Assembly: GCF_000717715.1 (NCBI RefSeq)
Contig: NZ_JOAI01000028.1
Span: 41,630-105,629, forward strand
DNA: 64,000 nucleotides
Direction: 5' to 3'
DNA from: Streptomyces sp. NRRL B-24484
Lineage (GTDB): Bacteria; Actinomycetota; Actinomycetes; Streptomycetales; Streptomycetaceae
Of the stretch, positions 37,101 through 45,187 are shown in pieces. The position numbers and the translations under genes were made by a program. The notes under the pieces were generated by a model. That model made no database searches and was not told where the DNA came from. It saw only the letters and a list, made by a program, of their open reading frames with translations. The first letter of the stretch is position 1, and every line of letters begins with the position of its first letter.

Positions 37101-37930
37101 GCCCGGTACCGCTCGGTGACGTCGACGATGGTCGAGCTGACCCCCAGCACCTGGCCGCCGGGCTCGTCCAGCCGGAAGTACGACGCCGACCAGGCGTGGT
37201 CGTGCGTCGGGTCGCTCGGGGTGCGGCCGTGCGAACGGGAGTCGACCACCGGCGGCCCGCCGTCCAGGACCTTGCGCATCACCGCCTCGACCTCGCGGCC
37301 GTTGATCCCGGGCAGCACCTCGGTGACCCGCCGGCCGAGGTGCTCGGCGACCGGCAGGCCGTTGATCTTCGCCAGCGCGCTGTTCAGCCGGACGAACCGC
37401 AGCTCCGAGTCGTACACCGCCATGCCGACCGGCGACTGGGTGAAGAAGCCGTCCAGCACGGCCAGGTCCGCCTGCAGGCGGCGCAGCGCGGTGACGTCCG
37501 AGGCCACCGCGAGGACGAGCGGCCGCCCGTCCGGCCCGGCGATGGGGTGGGTGCGGAACTCCAGGTTCACGTGGTGGCCCTCGCGGTGCTTCACCGGGAA
37601 CACCCCGGACCAGGCCCGACCGCTGACGATGTGGTCGAAGAGGGTCAGCACGTCGCCCCGCTGGTCCTCGGTGATCAGCAGGTTCGCGGCGAACTCGCCG
37701 ATCGCCTCCTCGGTGGTGTAGCCGAGCAGGGTCTCGGCGTCGCGGCTCCAGTGCAGGATGCGCCCGTCCTCGGCGATCAGCGCCGTCGCGATCGGCACCA
37801 TGAGCAGCCCGTCGCGGGCGTGCCCGTCGGGCCCCTCGGCAGCCGGATCCCGGCGATTCGGGGAGCTCGTGCCCTGCTCGGGATTGTCCATGCCAGGCAC
37901 CGTCCAGAGATCGGCCTTCCGCCCTGCCAT
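34172..37930 (-). CDS. Multi-sensor PAS-PAS-GAF-GAF-GAF-SpoIIE phosphatase with anti-sigma-type ATPase domain
   Basis: 1252 residues if read from ATG 37930; ATG 37891 (MDNPEQG) is an equally likely start. In order: two PAS domains (about 42-155, 160-275), three GAF domains (about 300-460, 490-655, 685-860), each preceded by an SIGTTLDL-type helix, a PP2C/SpoIIE phosphatase (about 880-1095) with intact metal motifs VGDVMGHG and LYTDGL, and a HATPase_c domain of the RsbW/SpoIIAB type (about 1110-1245; ELITNALVHAG and DEGGRGMHLV). It probably integrates signals to dephosphorylate an anti-sigma antagonist and phosphorylate or bind one through the same chain. No sigma factor or antagonist gene is adjacent. 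Confidence 0.92.
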   Translation of the reverse strand: MAGRKADLWTVPGMDNPEQGTSSPNRRDPAAEGPDGHARDGLLMVPIATALIAEDGRILHWSRDAETLLGYTTEEAIGEFAANLLITEDQRGDVLTLFDHIVSGRAWSGVFPVKHREGHHVNLEFRTHPIAGPDGRPLVLAVASDVTALRRLQADLAVLDGFFTQSPVGMAVYDSELRFVRLNSALAKINGLPVAEHLGRRVTEVLPGINGREVEAVMRKVLDGGPPVVDSRSHGRTPSDPTHDHAWSASYFRLDEPGGQVLGVSSTIVDVTERYRAEHAAAMARERLTVLAEATVSIGTTLDLRQTARELAEVIVPRLADAVGVFALEHLVSGAEATAAEEGLRVRRLAVATADPEHPIGELPTEAVYRIPPGSVYEQALTSGRTIVAPNWDLPLLADEALTERVRDYLDDRPRPVRVAPLVARGTVLGMVVYSRSPDREGFGPEDSTLGDELASRAAVAIDNARLYLHQQQTAQAREQALTEARAAQERLALVNAASARIGTTLDLVQTARELAETASPRLADTVVVEVLDALVRGAETAAPGRADRSAVLRRMAFHTVPGSGMSPVSPVGSVHRFHPSTPYAWVLAHRRPVLLPELDEPTLNWFNDDPERAAAVREQRVRSVMVVPLIARGSAVGVATFYRSVTERPYDQEDLRLAGELAARAAVSIDNALLYTRERDAAEQRQRALEAAGAAQARLALLNEASTRIGTTLDLQRTAQELIDVVIPRFADFVTVDLLESVLEGDEPEPVPRDGSVMLRAVAVGEVGAHGTMIGAADPVGGGSRSAQLYAQSLRTGRSILVPHVDEAALRRIVAHPNRIAPSLEAGVHSYLMVPLLARGTVLGGVEFVRTHNPESFTHADVALAEELAARAAVCIDNARIYRRERDTALTLQRSLLPQDVHRTPGLEIAHRYLPSSVISEVGGDWFDVVPLSGGRVALIVGDVMGHGIRAAATMGQLRTVARTLITLEMDPARVLRRLDDAAAAIGESQFATCVCVLFDPVDRICTAATAGHLPPVIARADGSTELLELPPGAPLGVGGVPFESVHTTLDEDAILVLYTDGLVERRGRDLDEGIDLLRRTVAERRNSLEQTCDAVLAALGAAAGQDDIAVIMAHSRPIGSDRLATLTLAGDRAMVRHARRFARETLTEWGLNGLTDMVELLTSELITNALVHAGAPVQLRMFRNQVLTVEVADRDRHEPRLRRARAEDEGGRGMHLVNELAHRWGVRATKDGKVVWYELELPPGAARGAA

Positions 37931-38008
37931 CCTCCCATGGCATCCGGAGCCCGCCCAGAGGAGCGCACGGCCGTACGGCGGCCCGGTACGGCCGATAGGG
38001 TTCGCACG

Positions 38009-38956
38009 GTGAGACGCAGGTCAGGCATTCCGGCGAGCCCGCTGCCGCAGCGGGACGGCATCGACGCGGTCCGGCTCCGGCTGCCGCCGGACGGGCGGTG
38101 GCCCACCGCCGGCGCGTACCTGCTGGAGCGCTACGGCCCGGCGGTCGGCCCCGGGCGGGTGGCGGCGATGCTGCGGTCGGGCGTCTTCGTCACCGCCGAC
38201 GGGCCGCTCGCCGCCGACGACCCCTACCGGCCCGGCACCCACGTCTGGTTCCACCGGGAGCTGGAGCCGGAGACCCCGGTGCCCTTCGCCGTCGACGTGC
38301 TGCACCGGGACGAGCGGATCGTCGTGGCCGACAAGCCGCACTTCCTCGCCACCACCCCGCGCGGCCGGCACGTCACCGAGACGGCCCTCGCCCGGCTGCG
38401 CCGCGACCTCGGCCTGCCCGGCCTCAGCCCCGCCCACCGGCTCGACCGGCTCACCGCCGGGCTGGTGCTGTTCGTCGTCCGCCCCGACCTGCGAGGCGCC
38501 TACCAGGGCCTGTTCGAACACCGCACGGTCCGCAAGGAGTACGAGGCGATCGCCCGGCACGACGCGCAGCGGCCGATGCCGGTCACCGTGCGCAGCCGGA
38601 TCGTCAAGGAGCGCGGCAAGCTCGCGGCCTTCGAGGTCCCGGGGGAGCCCAACAGCGAGAGCCGGATCGAGCTCGCCGAGCACCGCGAGGGCCTCGGCCG
38701 CTACCGGCTGCACCCGCACACCGGCCGCACCCACCAGCTGCGGCTGCACATGGCCTCGCTCGGCCTGCCGATCCTCGGCGACCCGCTCTACCCGCGGGTG
38801 CTCGCCGAGCCGGCCCCGGACGACTTCCGCCGTCCGCTCCAACTGCTCGCCGCGGTCCTGGAGTTCACCGACCCGGTCAGCAAGGAGCCACTGCACTTCG
38901 AGAGCCGCCGCACCCTGGCCGCCTGGACCTCCCCCGCAACCTGGGACAACGGCTAG
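38009..38956 (+). CDS. RluA-family RNA pseudouridine synthase
   Basis: 315 residues. The catalytic Asp146 lies in the RluA motif HRLDRLTAGLVLF. Other conserved parts are VLHRDERIVVADKP, RTVRKEYEAI and the late HTGRTHQLRLHMA. The enzyme turns uridine to pseudouridine in rRNA or tRNA; the target base is not evident. The GTG start follows TAGGGT (37996-38001) by seven bases, a leaderless arrangement. It is divergent from the multi-sensor phosphatase and converges on the DNA ligase with nine bases between them. Confidence 0.92.
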   Translation: MRRRSGIPASPLPQRDGIDAVRLRLPPDGRWPTAGAYLLERYGPAVGPGRVAAMLRSGVFVTADGPLAADDPYRPGTHVWFHRELEPETPVPFAVDVLHRDERIVVADKPHFLATTPRGRHVTETALARLRRDLGLPGLSPAHRLDRLTAGLVLFVVRPDLRGAYQGLFEHRTVRKEYEAIARHDAQRPMPVTVRSRIVKERGKLAAFEVPGEPNSESRIELAEHREGLGRYRLHPHTGRTHQLRLHMASLGLPILGDPLYPRVLAEPAPDDFRRPLQLLAAVLEFTDPVSKEPLHFESRRTLAAWTSPATWDNG

Positions 38957-38965
38957 CGGCGCTGC

Positions 38966-40537
38966 TCACGTCACGTCGGCAGCCAGCGCCCGTACGGCGG
39001 CGACGGTGTCGGCCTCGGCAGCGGTCTTGTCGGGGCGGTAGCGGACCACGCGGGCGAACCGCAGGGCGAGTCCGGCCGGGTAGCGGGGGCTGCGCTGCAG
39101 GCCGTCGAAGGCGACCTCCACCACGAGTTCCGGCCGCACCTGCACGTCGTAGTCGCCGCGCCCGGTCTCCCGGGCGAGCAGTTCCCGGGTCTGCCAGGCC
39201 AGCAGTTCGTCGGTCAGCCCCTTGAAGGTCTTGCCGAGCATCACCCACTCCGGCAGGCCGGCCGCGCCGCCGGAGCGCGCCCCCAGGTGCAGGTTGCTCA
39301 GCCACCCGCGGCGCCGCCCGGTGCCCCATTCGGCGGCGAGCACCACCAGGTCCAGGGTGTGGTGCGGCTTCACCTTGATCCACCCCGCGCCGCGGCGGCC
39401 CGCCTCGTACCGCGCCGCGGGGTCCTTGACGACCACCCCCTCGTGGCCGTGGCCGAGCGCGTCGGCCAGGAAGCCGGCGGCCTCCCCGGGGTCGGCGGTG
39501 ACCAGCCGTGGCACCCGCCGCGGTGCGTCGACCAGACCGGTGAGGGCGGCCCAGCGGCGCTCGCCCGGCTCGTCCGCGAGGTCGGCGCCGTCGAGGTGCA
39601 GCAGGTCGAAGAAGTAGGGGTGCAGCGGCACCTCGGCGCGCAGCCGTTCCGGGTCCTGCCGGGAGGCGGTGCGGGCGGCCGTCACCTGGAAGGGCCTCGG
39701 TCTGCCGTCCGGGCCCAGGGCGATCGCCTCACCGTCCAGGACGGCGGTGCGGACGGGCAGGGCCAGCGCGGCCTCGACGAGTTCGGGCACCCGGGCGGTG
39801 ATGTCGTCCAGGCTGCGGGTGAACACCCCCACCTCGTCGCCGGACCGGTGCACCTGCACCCGGATGCCGTCGAGCTTCCACTCCAGGGCGGCGGGGGAGA
39901 CCTTCGCCAGCGCCTCGGCGACGCCCGGCGCGGAGGAGGCCAGCATCGGCCGGACCGGCCGGCCGACCTCCAGCCCGAAGGCGGTCAGCGCCGCCGCCCC
40001 GCCGGTGAGCGCCGCCTCGGCGACCGCCCGGGCCGAGCCGCGGAACATCAGCGCCCGTCGCACCGCCGGGGCCGGTACCCCGGCGGCCCTGGCTACGGCC
40101 TCCGCCATGACGCCGTCCAGCGCGCCCTGCCGCAGTTCGCCGACCAGCACGCCGCGCAGCAGCCGCTGCTCGGGTGCGGTGGCCCGTCCGAACAGCGTGT
40201 CGAGCAGCGCCCGCCGGGCGCCCTGCGCGCCGCGGCCGTGCACCGCCGCGAGGTCGCCGAGCAGCGCCTCGGTCTCGGCCGTCCCGAGGGTGGCCGCCGC
40301 GGCCGGCGGCGGCAGTTCGCGCAGCGCCGCGTAGCCGACGCCGATCCGCATCCGGCGGGACTCGCCGGAGAGCAGCGCGGCCGCCGCCGGGGCCTCCTGC
40401 GGGCCGAGGTCCCGCAGGCAGTCCGCGAGCAGGACGATCTTCGCCGTCCGGCCGGGTTCGGCGGCGACGGCCTCCGAGGCCCGGGCTACGCGTTCCAGCA
40501 CGGCCGACTCCTCCCGCGGCGGGTCACTGCCTGCCAT
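38966..40537 (-). CDS. ATP-dependent DNA ligase (LigB type)
   Basis: 523 residues. The N-terminal helical DNA-binding domain (about 1-190) is followed by the adenylation domain with motif I EWKLDG (AMP-accepting Lys221), motif III LDGEAI, IIIa FFDLLHLDG, IV HEGVVVKDP and V GWIKVKP, then an OB domain ending near 510. The layout is that of mycobacterial LigB, a non-essential ligase alongside the NAD-dependent LigA. It seals nicks in DNA with ATP. No Ku, polymerase or nuclease domain is fused or adjacent, so it is not the NHEJ LigD. Confidence 0.93.
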   Translation of the reverse strand: MAGSDPPREESAVLERVARASEAVAAEPGRTAKIVLLADCLRDLGPQEAPAAAALLSGESRRMRIGVGYAALRELPPPAAAATLGTAETEALLGDLAAVHGRGAQGARRALLDTLFGRATAPEQRLLRGVLVGELRQGALDGVMAEAVARAAGVPAPAVRRALMFRGSARAVAEAALTGGAAALTAFGLEVGRPVRPMLASSAPGVAEALAKVSPAALEWKLDGIRVQVHRSGDEVGVFTRSLDDITARVPELVEAALALPVRTAVLDGEAIALGPDGRPRPFQVTAARTASRQDPERLRAEVPLHPYFFDLLHLDGADLADEPGERRWAALTGLVDAPRRVPRLVTADPGEAAGFLADALGHGHEGVVVKDPAARYEAGRRGAGWIKVKPHHTLDLVVLAAEWGTGRRRGWLSNLHLGARSGGAAGLPEWVMLGKTFKGLTDELLAWQTRELLARETGRGDYDVQVRPELVVEVAFDGLQRSPRYPAGLALRFARVVRYRPDKTAAEADTVAAVRALAADVT

Positions 40538-40603
40538 CCTGCCCCGGCTGCGGGGCCGCCGCCGGGTCCCGGTCCCGGGCGGTCGGGCCCGGCCGCGGAC
40601 CGG

Positions 40604-41131
40604 TCAGAGCGGGCCGAGGGGCACGGCGGCGCCGGTCAGGGTGTCGTAGCTGCGGCCCGCGTCGAAGGCGCCGGTCAGGTCCGGGTGGCGGCCGACCACC
40701 GTGTGGGCGAGGGCCAGCTCCTCGGGCTCCAGCCGGCGGGTCAGGCCGATGTGCGGGGCCCAGCGGCCGGGCAGGTAGTGCGGGTTGGGGTCCGCGGCGC
40801 CGTCCAGCAGGAGCCAGACGCGGCGGTGCAGGTCGACCAGTTCGAAGGTCGGGACCACCGCCCAGCTCAGCACCCGTCGGCGGCTGCGCGCCGAGAACGA
40901 CAGCAGGCCGGTCAGCCGGACGGGCAGCGGCAGCGCCTCGGCCAGCAGTTCGCCCACCGCGTCGAGTGCCCCCTCGGGCGCCGCCCCGCAGGAGGCCAGG
41001 GTGAGGTGCGGCCGGTGCCCGGGGTGGGTGTTGTGGGCGAGGCTCGGGAGGCCGGCCCCGGAGAGCTGCTGCCAGACCCCGCGCACCGCCGCGTCGAGGG
41101 CGGGCGCGCAGGTCAGCTCGACGGTCTGCAT
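40604..41131 (-). CDS. 2H phosphoesterase / 2'-5' RNA ligase family protein
   Basis: 175 residues. The first 2H motif is intact: HRPHLTLAS, with His42 and Thr44. The second reads WAPHIGLTR: His127 is kept but the usual Thr/Ser two residues on is Gly129, so activity may be reduced or altered. The family opens 2',3'-cyclic phosphates or joins 2'-5' RNA ends. It lies 66 bases downstream of nothing related; the DNA ligase is the next gene on the same strand, beyond it. Confidence 0.8.
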   Translation of the reverse strand: MQTVELTCAPALDAAVRGVWQQLSGAGLPSLAHNTHPGHRPHLTLASCGAAPEGALDAVGELLAEALPLPVRLTGLLSFSARSRRRVLSWAVVPTFELVDLHRRVWLLLDGAADPNPHYLPGRWAPHIGLTRRLEPEELALAHTVVGRHPDLTGAFDAGRSYDTLTGAAVPLGPL

Positions 41132-41234
41132 GCGCCCACGCTACGGCCAGGCCGCGGCGCCCCCGCCGACGGGGGTTCACCGCCGCGGCGGCCCTACGCG
41201 GGCGCCCGGCCGTCCGCCGGGCGACCATGCGAGA

Positions 41235-43316
41235 GTGACCACCACCGAGAGCAGCCCGCCGGCCCCGGCCGCCGCGCCGCCCGTCCTGGACCGGCGGCAG
41301 CGCAACGTCGTCTTCGTCACGATCATGCTCGGGATGCTGCTGGCCGCCCTCGACCAGACGATCGTCGGCACCGCGCTGCCGACGATCGTCTCCGACCTCG
41401 GCGGCGCCCAGCACATGTCCTGGGTGGTCACCTCGTACCTGCTCGCCGAGACGGTGACCACGGCCCTGGTCGGCAAGTTCGGCGACCTGTTCGGCCGCAA
41501 GCTGGTCTTCCAGGTGTCGGCGGTCGTCTTCATCACCGGCTCGTTCCTGTGCGGCCTGTCCACCAACATGCTGATGCTGATCGCCTGGCGGGCCATGCAG
41601 GGCGTCGGCGCGGGCGGCCTGATGGTCACCTCGATGGCGCTGATCGCCGACGTGATCCCGCTCCGCGAACGCGGCAAGTACCAGGGCGCGATCGGTGCGG
41701 TGTTCGGTGTGGCCACCGTCATCGGCCCGCTGCTCGGCGGCCTGTTCACCGACCACCTGACCTGGCGCTGGGCGTTCTACGTCAACGTGCCGATCGCGAT
41801 CGTGGTGGTGCTCGCCGCGGCCCGGACGATCCCCTCGGTGCGGGCCCCCGGCCGCCCGGTGATCGACTACCTGGGCATCGCCCTGGTCGCGGTCGGCGCG
41901 AGCGCGGTGATCCTGGCGACCAGCTGGGGCGGCAACGAGTACGCCTGGAGCTCGCCGGTCATCCTCGGCCTGTTCGTCGGCGGGGCCGCCGCCCTCGGCC
42001 TGTTCTGCTGGGTCGAGACCCGGGCCGCCGAGCCGATGCTGCCGATGCGGCTGTTCCGCAACCCGGTCTTCACCGTCTGCGCGGTGCTGAGCTTCATCGT
42101 CGGCTTCGCGATGCTCGGCGCGATGACCTTCCTGCCGACCTTCCTGCAGTACGTCGACGGGGACTCGGCCACGATCTCCGGGGTGCGGACCCTGCCGATG
42201 GTCTTCGGCCTGCTGATCGCCTCGGTGTTCAGCGGAACGATGGTCAGCCGCACCGGCCGCTACCGGATCTTCCCGATCGTCGGCTCGGCCGTCATGGGCG
42301 TCGGCCTGTACCTGCTGTCGCTGATGGACGCGGACACCCCGAGCTGGCAGCAGTCGCTCTCCATGCTGGTGCTCGGCGCGGGCATCGGCCTGTGCATGCA
42401 GGTGCTCACCATCGCCGTGCAGAACACCGTCGACTACGCCGACCTGGGCACCTCCACCTCGGGCGTCACGTTCTTCCGCACCCTCGGCAGCTCCTTCGGC
42501 ACGGCCGTCTTCGGCACCATCTACACCAACACCCTCGGTGACCGGCTCGCCGACGGCATCGCCACCTCCGTCCGGCTCACCGGCGCCGACCCGGCCGTCC
42601 TGGCGCAGGCCGCGCAGAACCCGAAGGACCTGCACGCGCTGCCCGCCGACCAGGCCGCGCCGATCGTCGACGCCTACGCGGACGCCCTGCACACCGTCTT
42701 CCTGTGGACGGTGCCGGTGGCCGCGGTCGGCTTCGTCGTCGCGCTCTTCCTCAAGCAGGTGAAGCTCCGCGACTCCACCCGGGCCTCCTCCACCGACATG
42801 GGCGAGGGCTTCGCCTCCCCGGTCTCCGGGGACTCGGCGCGGGTGCTCGAACTCTCCGTCGCCAAGATCATCCGCGGCACCGACCAGGACACCGCCCGGG
42901 ACGTCGTCGCCCGCTCCGGCACCCGGCTGGACATCGCCGTGGCCTGGGCCGTCATGCAGGTCGAGCTCTTCACCCGGACGGTCGGCCACGCCTCGCTCAC
43001 CCTGATCGCGGCCCGTCGGCGACTGCCCGGCGAGGTGCTCGAACCGGTCTTCGACCGGGCCGTCGGCGAGGGCTGGCTGACCCGGGTGAACGGCTACTTC
43101 ATGCACACCGAGGCGGGGCAGCGGGAGGCCGAGCTGATCGGCGGCGCCTGGGCCCAGTGGCTCAACGACCAGCTCGAACAGGAGGCCGGCCGCCCCCGCA
43201 GCGCCGAACTCCGCGCCGCCGTCCACACCATCGCCAAACGCCTCATCGCGGAGGACCTCACCGAGGGCCTCCCGTCCCGTGAACCGGGCGACACGGTGGG
43301 GGCCGGCAAGCGCTAG
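41235..43316 (+). CDS. DHA2-type MFS multidrug exporter with extra C-terminal domain
   Basis: 693 residues from a GTG. The first 520 residues form 14 membrane helices of the DHA2 family, with motif [14 protein letters not shown] in helix 1 and the [10 protein letters not shown] loop after helix 2 and GPLLGG in helix 5. It would export drugs or metabolites with protons. After the last helix there is a cytoplasmic extension of about 165 residues (about 525-693) with a helix-rich, winged-helix-like pattern ([33 protein letters not shown], read in parts), reminiscent of MarR proteins. Ordinary DHA2 exporters end near 500-530 residues. Confidence 0.88.
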   Translation: MTTTESSPPAPAAAPPVLDRRQRNVVFVTIMLGMLLAALDQTIVGTALPTIVSDLGGAQHMSWVVTSYLLAETVTTALVGKFGDLFGRKLVFQVSAVVFITGSFLCGLSTNMLMLIAWRAMQGVGAGGLMVTSMALIADVIPLRERGKYQGAIGAVFGVATVIGPLLGGLFTDHLTWRWAFYVNVPIAIVVVLAAARTIPSVRAPGRPVIDYLGIALVAVGASAVILATSWGGNEYAWSSPVILGLFVGGAAALGLFCWVETRAAEPMLPMRLFRNPVFTVCAVLSFIVGFAMLGAMTFLPTFLQYVDGDSATISGVRTLPMVFGLLIASVFSGTMVSRTGRYRIFPIVGSAVMGVGLYLLSLMDADTPSWQQSLSMLVLGAGIGLCMQVLTIAVQNTVDYADLGTSTSGVTFFRTLGSSFGTAVFGTIYTNTLGDRLADGIATSVRLTGADPAVLAQAAQNPKDLHALPADQAAPIVDAYADALHTVFLWTVPVAAVGFVVALFLKQVKLRDSTRASSTDMGEGFASPVSGDSARVLELSVAKIIRGTDQDTARDVVARSGTRLDIAVAWAVMQVELFTRTVGHASLTLIAARRRLPGEVLEPVFDRAVGEGWLTRVNGYFMHTEAGQREAELIGGAWAQWLNDQLEQEAGRPRSAELRAAVHTIAKRLIAEDLTEGLPSREPGDTVGAGKR

Positions 43317-43362
43317 GAACCGTCCTCATGGTGCGGGGCCGCCTGCCCGAGTGCCGGGCCGC

Positions 43363-45045
43363 TCAGTCCCGCAGGGTGGCCGCCAGCAGGGCGACGTCGT
43401 CGTCGGCGGTGGGGGAGAGACCGGTGAGGACGGCGTCGAGGAGCTGTTCGCCGCCGGCGTGCGGCGGGAGGCGCAGGTGGGTGAGGCGGGCGAGCGAGTC
43501 GTCGATGGCCTCGTCGCGGCGCTCGACCAGGCCGTCGGTGTAGAGCAGCAGGTGGTGGCCGGGCGGGCACTGCGCCGTCGCCTCGGGGTACCCGCCGAAC
43601 CCGGCGGCCAGCGGCGGCCCCGGCTCGACCTGCAGCAGCCGGACCGATCCGTCGGGCGCGACCAGGGCGGGCGGCAGGTGCCCGGCGCTGGCGAAGGTGC
43701 AGGTGCCGGTCCGCGGGGACATCACCACCGCGAGGCAGGTCGCCGGGCGGCCGGTGGCGAGCGGCGCGGTCAGCCGGTCCATCCGGTCCAGGACGCGGCC
43801 CGGCGGCAGGTTCCCGGCGGCGACCATCCGCAGCATCGCCTGGTAGTGGCTCATCTCGACGGCGGCCTCCAGGCTGTGCCCCATCACGTCGCCGATCGCC
43901 AGCAGGGTGCTGCCGTCCGGGCGGGCCACCGTCTCGTAGAAGTCGCCGCCGACCAGGGCGCTCGCCCCGGCGGGCCGGTAGCGGAAGGCCACTTCGAGGC
44001 CCGGGTGGGGGGCGCCGGGCTCGGCGAGGAGGGCGCGCTGCAGGTCGAGGGCGATGCCGTGCTCGCGGGTGAAGCGCCGGGCGTTGTCGATGCTGACGGC
44101 GGCCCGCAGCGCCAGGTCCGACACCACCACGGTGTCCTCCGGGGTGAACAGCGGCGACTCGCCGGCCCGGATCAGCGTGACCGTGCCGAGGGCGCGGCCG
44201 CGTGCCACCAGCGGCACCACCAGGCCGGAGTGCACCCCGCCGCGGCGCAGCGCAGCCAGCCGGTCCGGGTGCGCCGCGGCCCGGCCGAGCCGGTCGTCGG
44301 TCGGCATGTTCTCGATCACCGGCCGCCCGGTCTCCAACGCGCGACGGGCGGCCGAGCCGGGCTGGTGGTCGATGTGCTCGCCGGCCTTGCCGAGGGCCGC
44401 CGCCGTCTCCTCCAGGTCGGGCACGGCGACCAGGGAGGCACGGCGCAGCCGCAGGACGCCCGGCACGGTTTGCCCGGAGGGGGCCTCCTCGGGCGGCAGC
44501 ACGTCCACCGAGGCGGCGTCGCCGAGCTCGGGGACGAGGAAGCGGGCGAGCTCGACGCAGGTGGTGTCCATGTCGAGGGTGGTGCCGATCCGGGTGGAGG
44601 CGCTGTCGAGCATGGACAGCCGTTCCCGGGCCCGCTCCAGTTCGTTCTGCTGCTGCCGGGAGGCGGTCACCTCCAGCACGATGCCGGCGATGCCGATGAC
44701 CGTGCCGTCCACCTCCAGGCGGTGGTAGGCGCCGTGGAAGTAGCGCCGGGCGAGCGGCGAGGGCACCCGGGTCTGACCGCTGGAGGTGGTCTCGCGGGGG
44801 ACGCCGTCGGCGAGCACCGCCCGCAGGACGTCGAGCCGGGCGTCGATGCCGGGCACGACCTCGGCGATGGTGCGGCCGATGTGGTCGGCGGCCGGGGCGC
44901 CGTTCATCCGGGCCAGGGCGGAGTTGACGTACACGTACCGCAGCTGGGTGTCGAGGACGCCGACCGCGCCGGGGGTGCCCTCCAGCAGCTCGCGGACGGG
45001 GGACGGCAGGGCGCGCCACACACGGTCGTCGGCCACGGGCGTCAC
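43363..45045 (-). CDS. PAS-GAF-SpoIIE phosphatase
   Basis: 560 residues from GTG 45045 (GGAAGG just upstream); GTG 45036 is an alternative. One PAS domain (about 12-130), a GAF domain (about 150-330) and a PP2C/SpoIIE phosphatase (about 345-560) with metal motifs kept: GGDFYE, IGDVMGHS and LYTDGLVERR, and the terminal DDDVALL. No ATPase domain follows. Such proteins dephosphorylate anti-sigma antagonists. It is divergent from another SpoIIE-type gene across 142 bases, so the two may share control. Confidence 0.9.
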   Translation of the reverse strand: MTPVADDRVWRALPSPVRELLEGTPGAVGVLDTQLRYVYVNSALARMNGAPAADHIGRTIAEVVPGIDARLDVLRAVLADGVPRETTSSGQTRVPSPLARRYFHGAYHRLEVDGTVIGIAGIVLEVTASRQQQNELERARERLSMLDSASTRIGTTLDMDTTCVELARFLVPELGDAASVDVLPPEEAPSGQTVPGVLRLRRASLVAVPDLEETAAALGKAGEHIDHQPGSAARRALETGRPVIENMPTDDRLGRAAAHPDRLAALRRGGVHSGLVVPLVARGRALGTVTLIRAGESPLFTPEDTVVVSDLALRAAVSIDNARRFTREHGIALDLQRALLAEPGAPHPGLEVAFRYRPAGASALVGGDFYETVARPDGSTLLAIGDVMGHSLEAAVEMSHYQAMLRMVAAGNLPPGRVLDRMDRLTAPLATGRPATCLAVVMSPRTGTCTFASAGHLPPALVAPDGSVRLLQVEPGPPLAAGFGGYPEATAQCPPGHHLLLYTDGLVERRDEAIDDSLARLTHLRLPPHAGGEQLLDAVLTGLSPTADDDVALLAATLRD

Positions 45046-45187
45046 CGCCTTCCGGCAGCAGGTCTGCCCTCCATCGTCGCGGGCGGGCCGGGCTGCTGCA
45101 TCCGCACCCGGCCCGGTGCCGACTTGCCGCGCGGCCGCGCGCTGACAAGGTGGAGAGCGAGCCCTAGGCCCGGAGAGGGGTGCACCT

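Noticed and set aside
33869..38008. A plus-strand open frame of over 1300 codons leading into the pseudouridine synthase
   Set aside because: It lies opposite the multi-sensor phosphatase, has no domain pattern, and is an effect of high GC with few stop codons. The leaderless GTG at 38009 is the real start.
38966..40537. NHEJ ligase LigD
   Set aside because: No polymerase or phosphoesterase domain and no Ku gene nearby; the N-terminal domain matches LigB.
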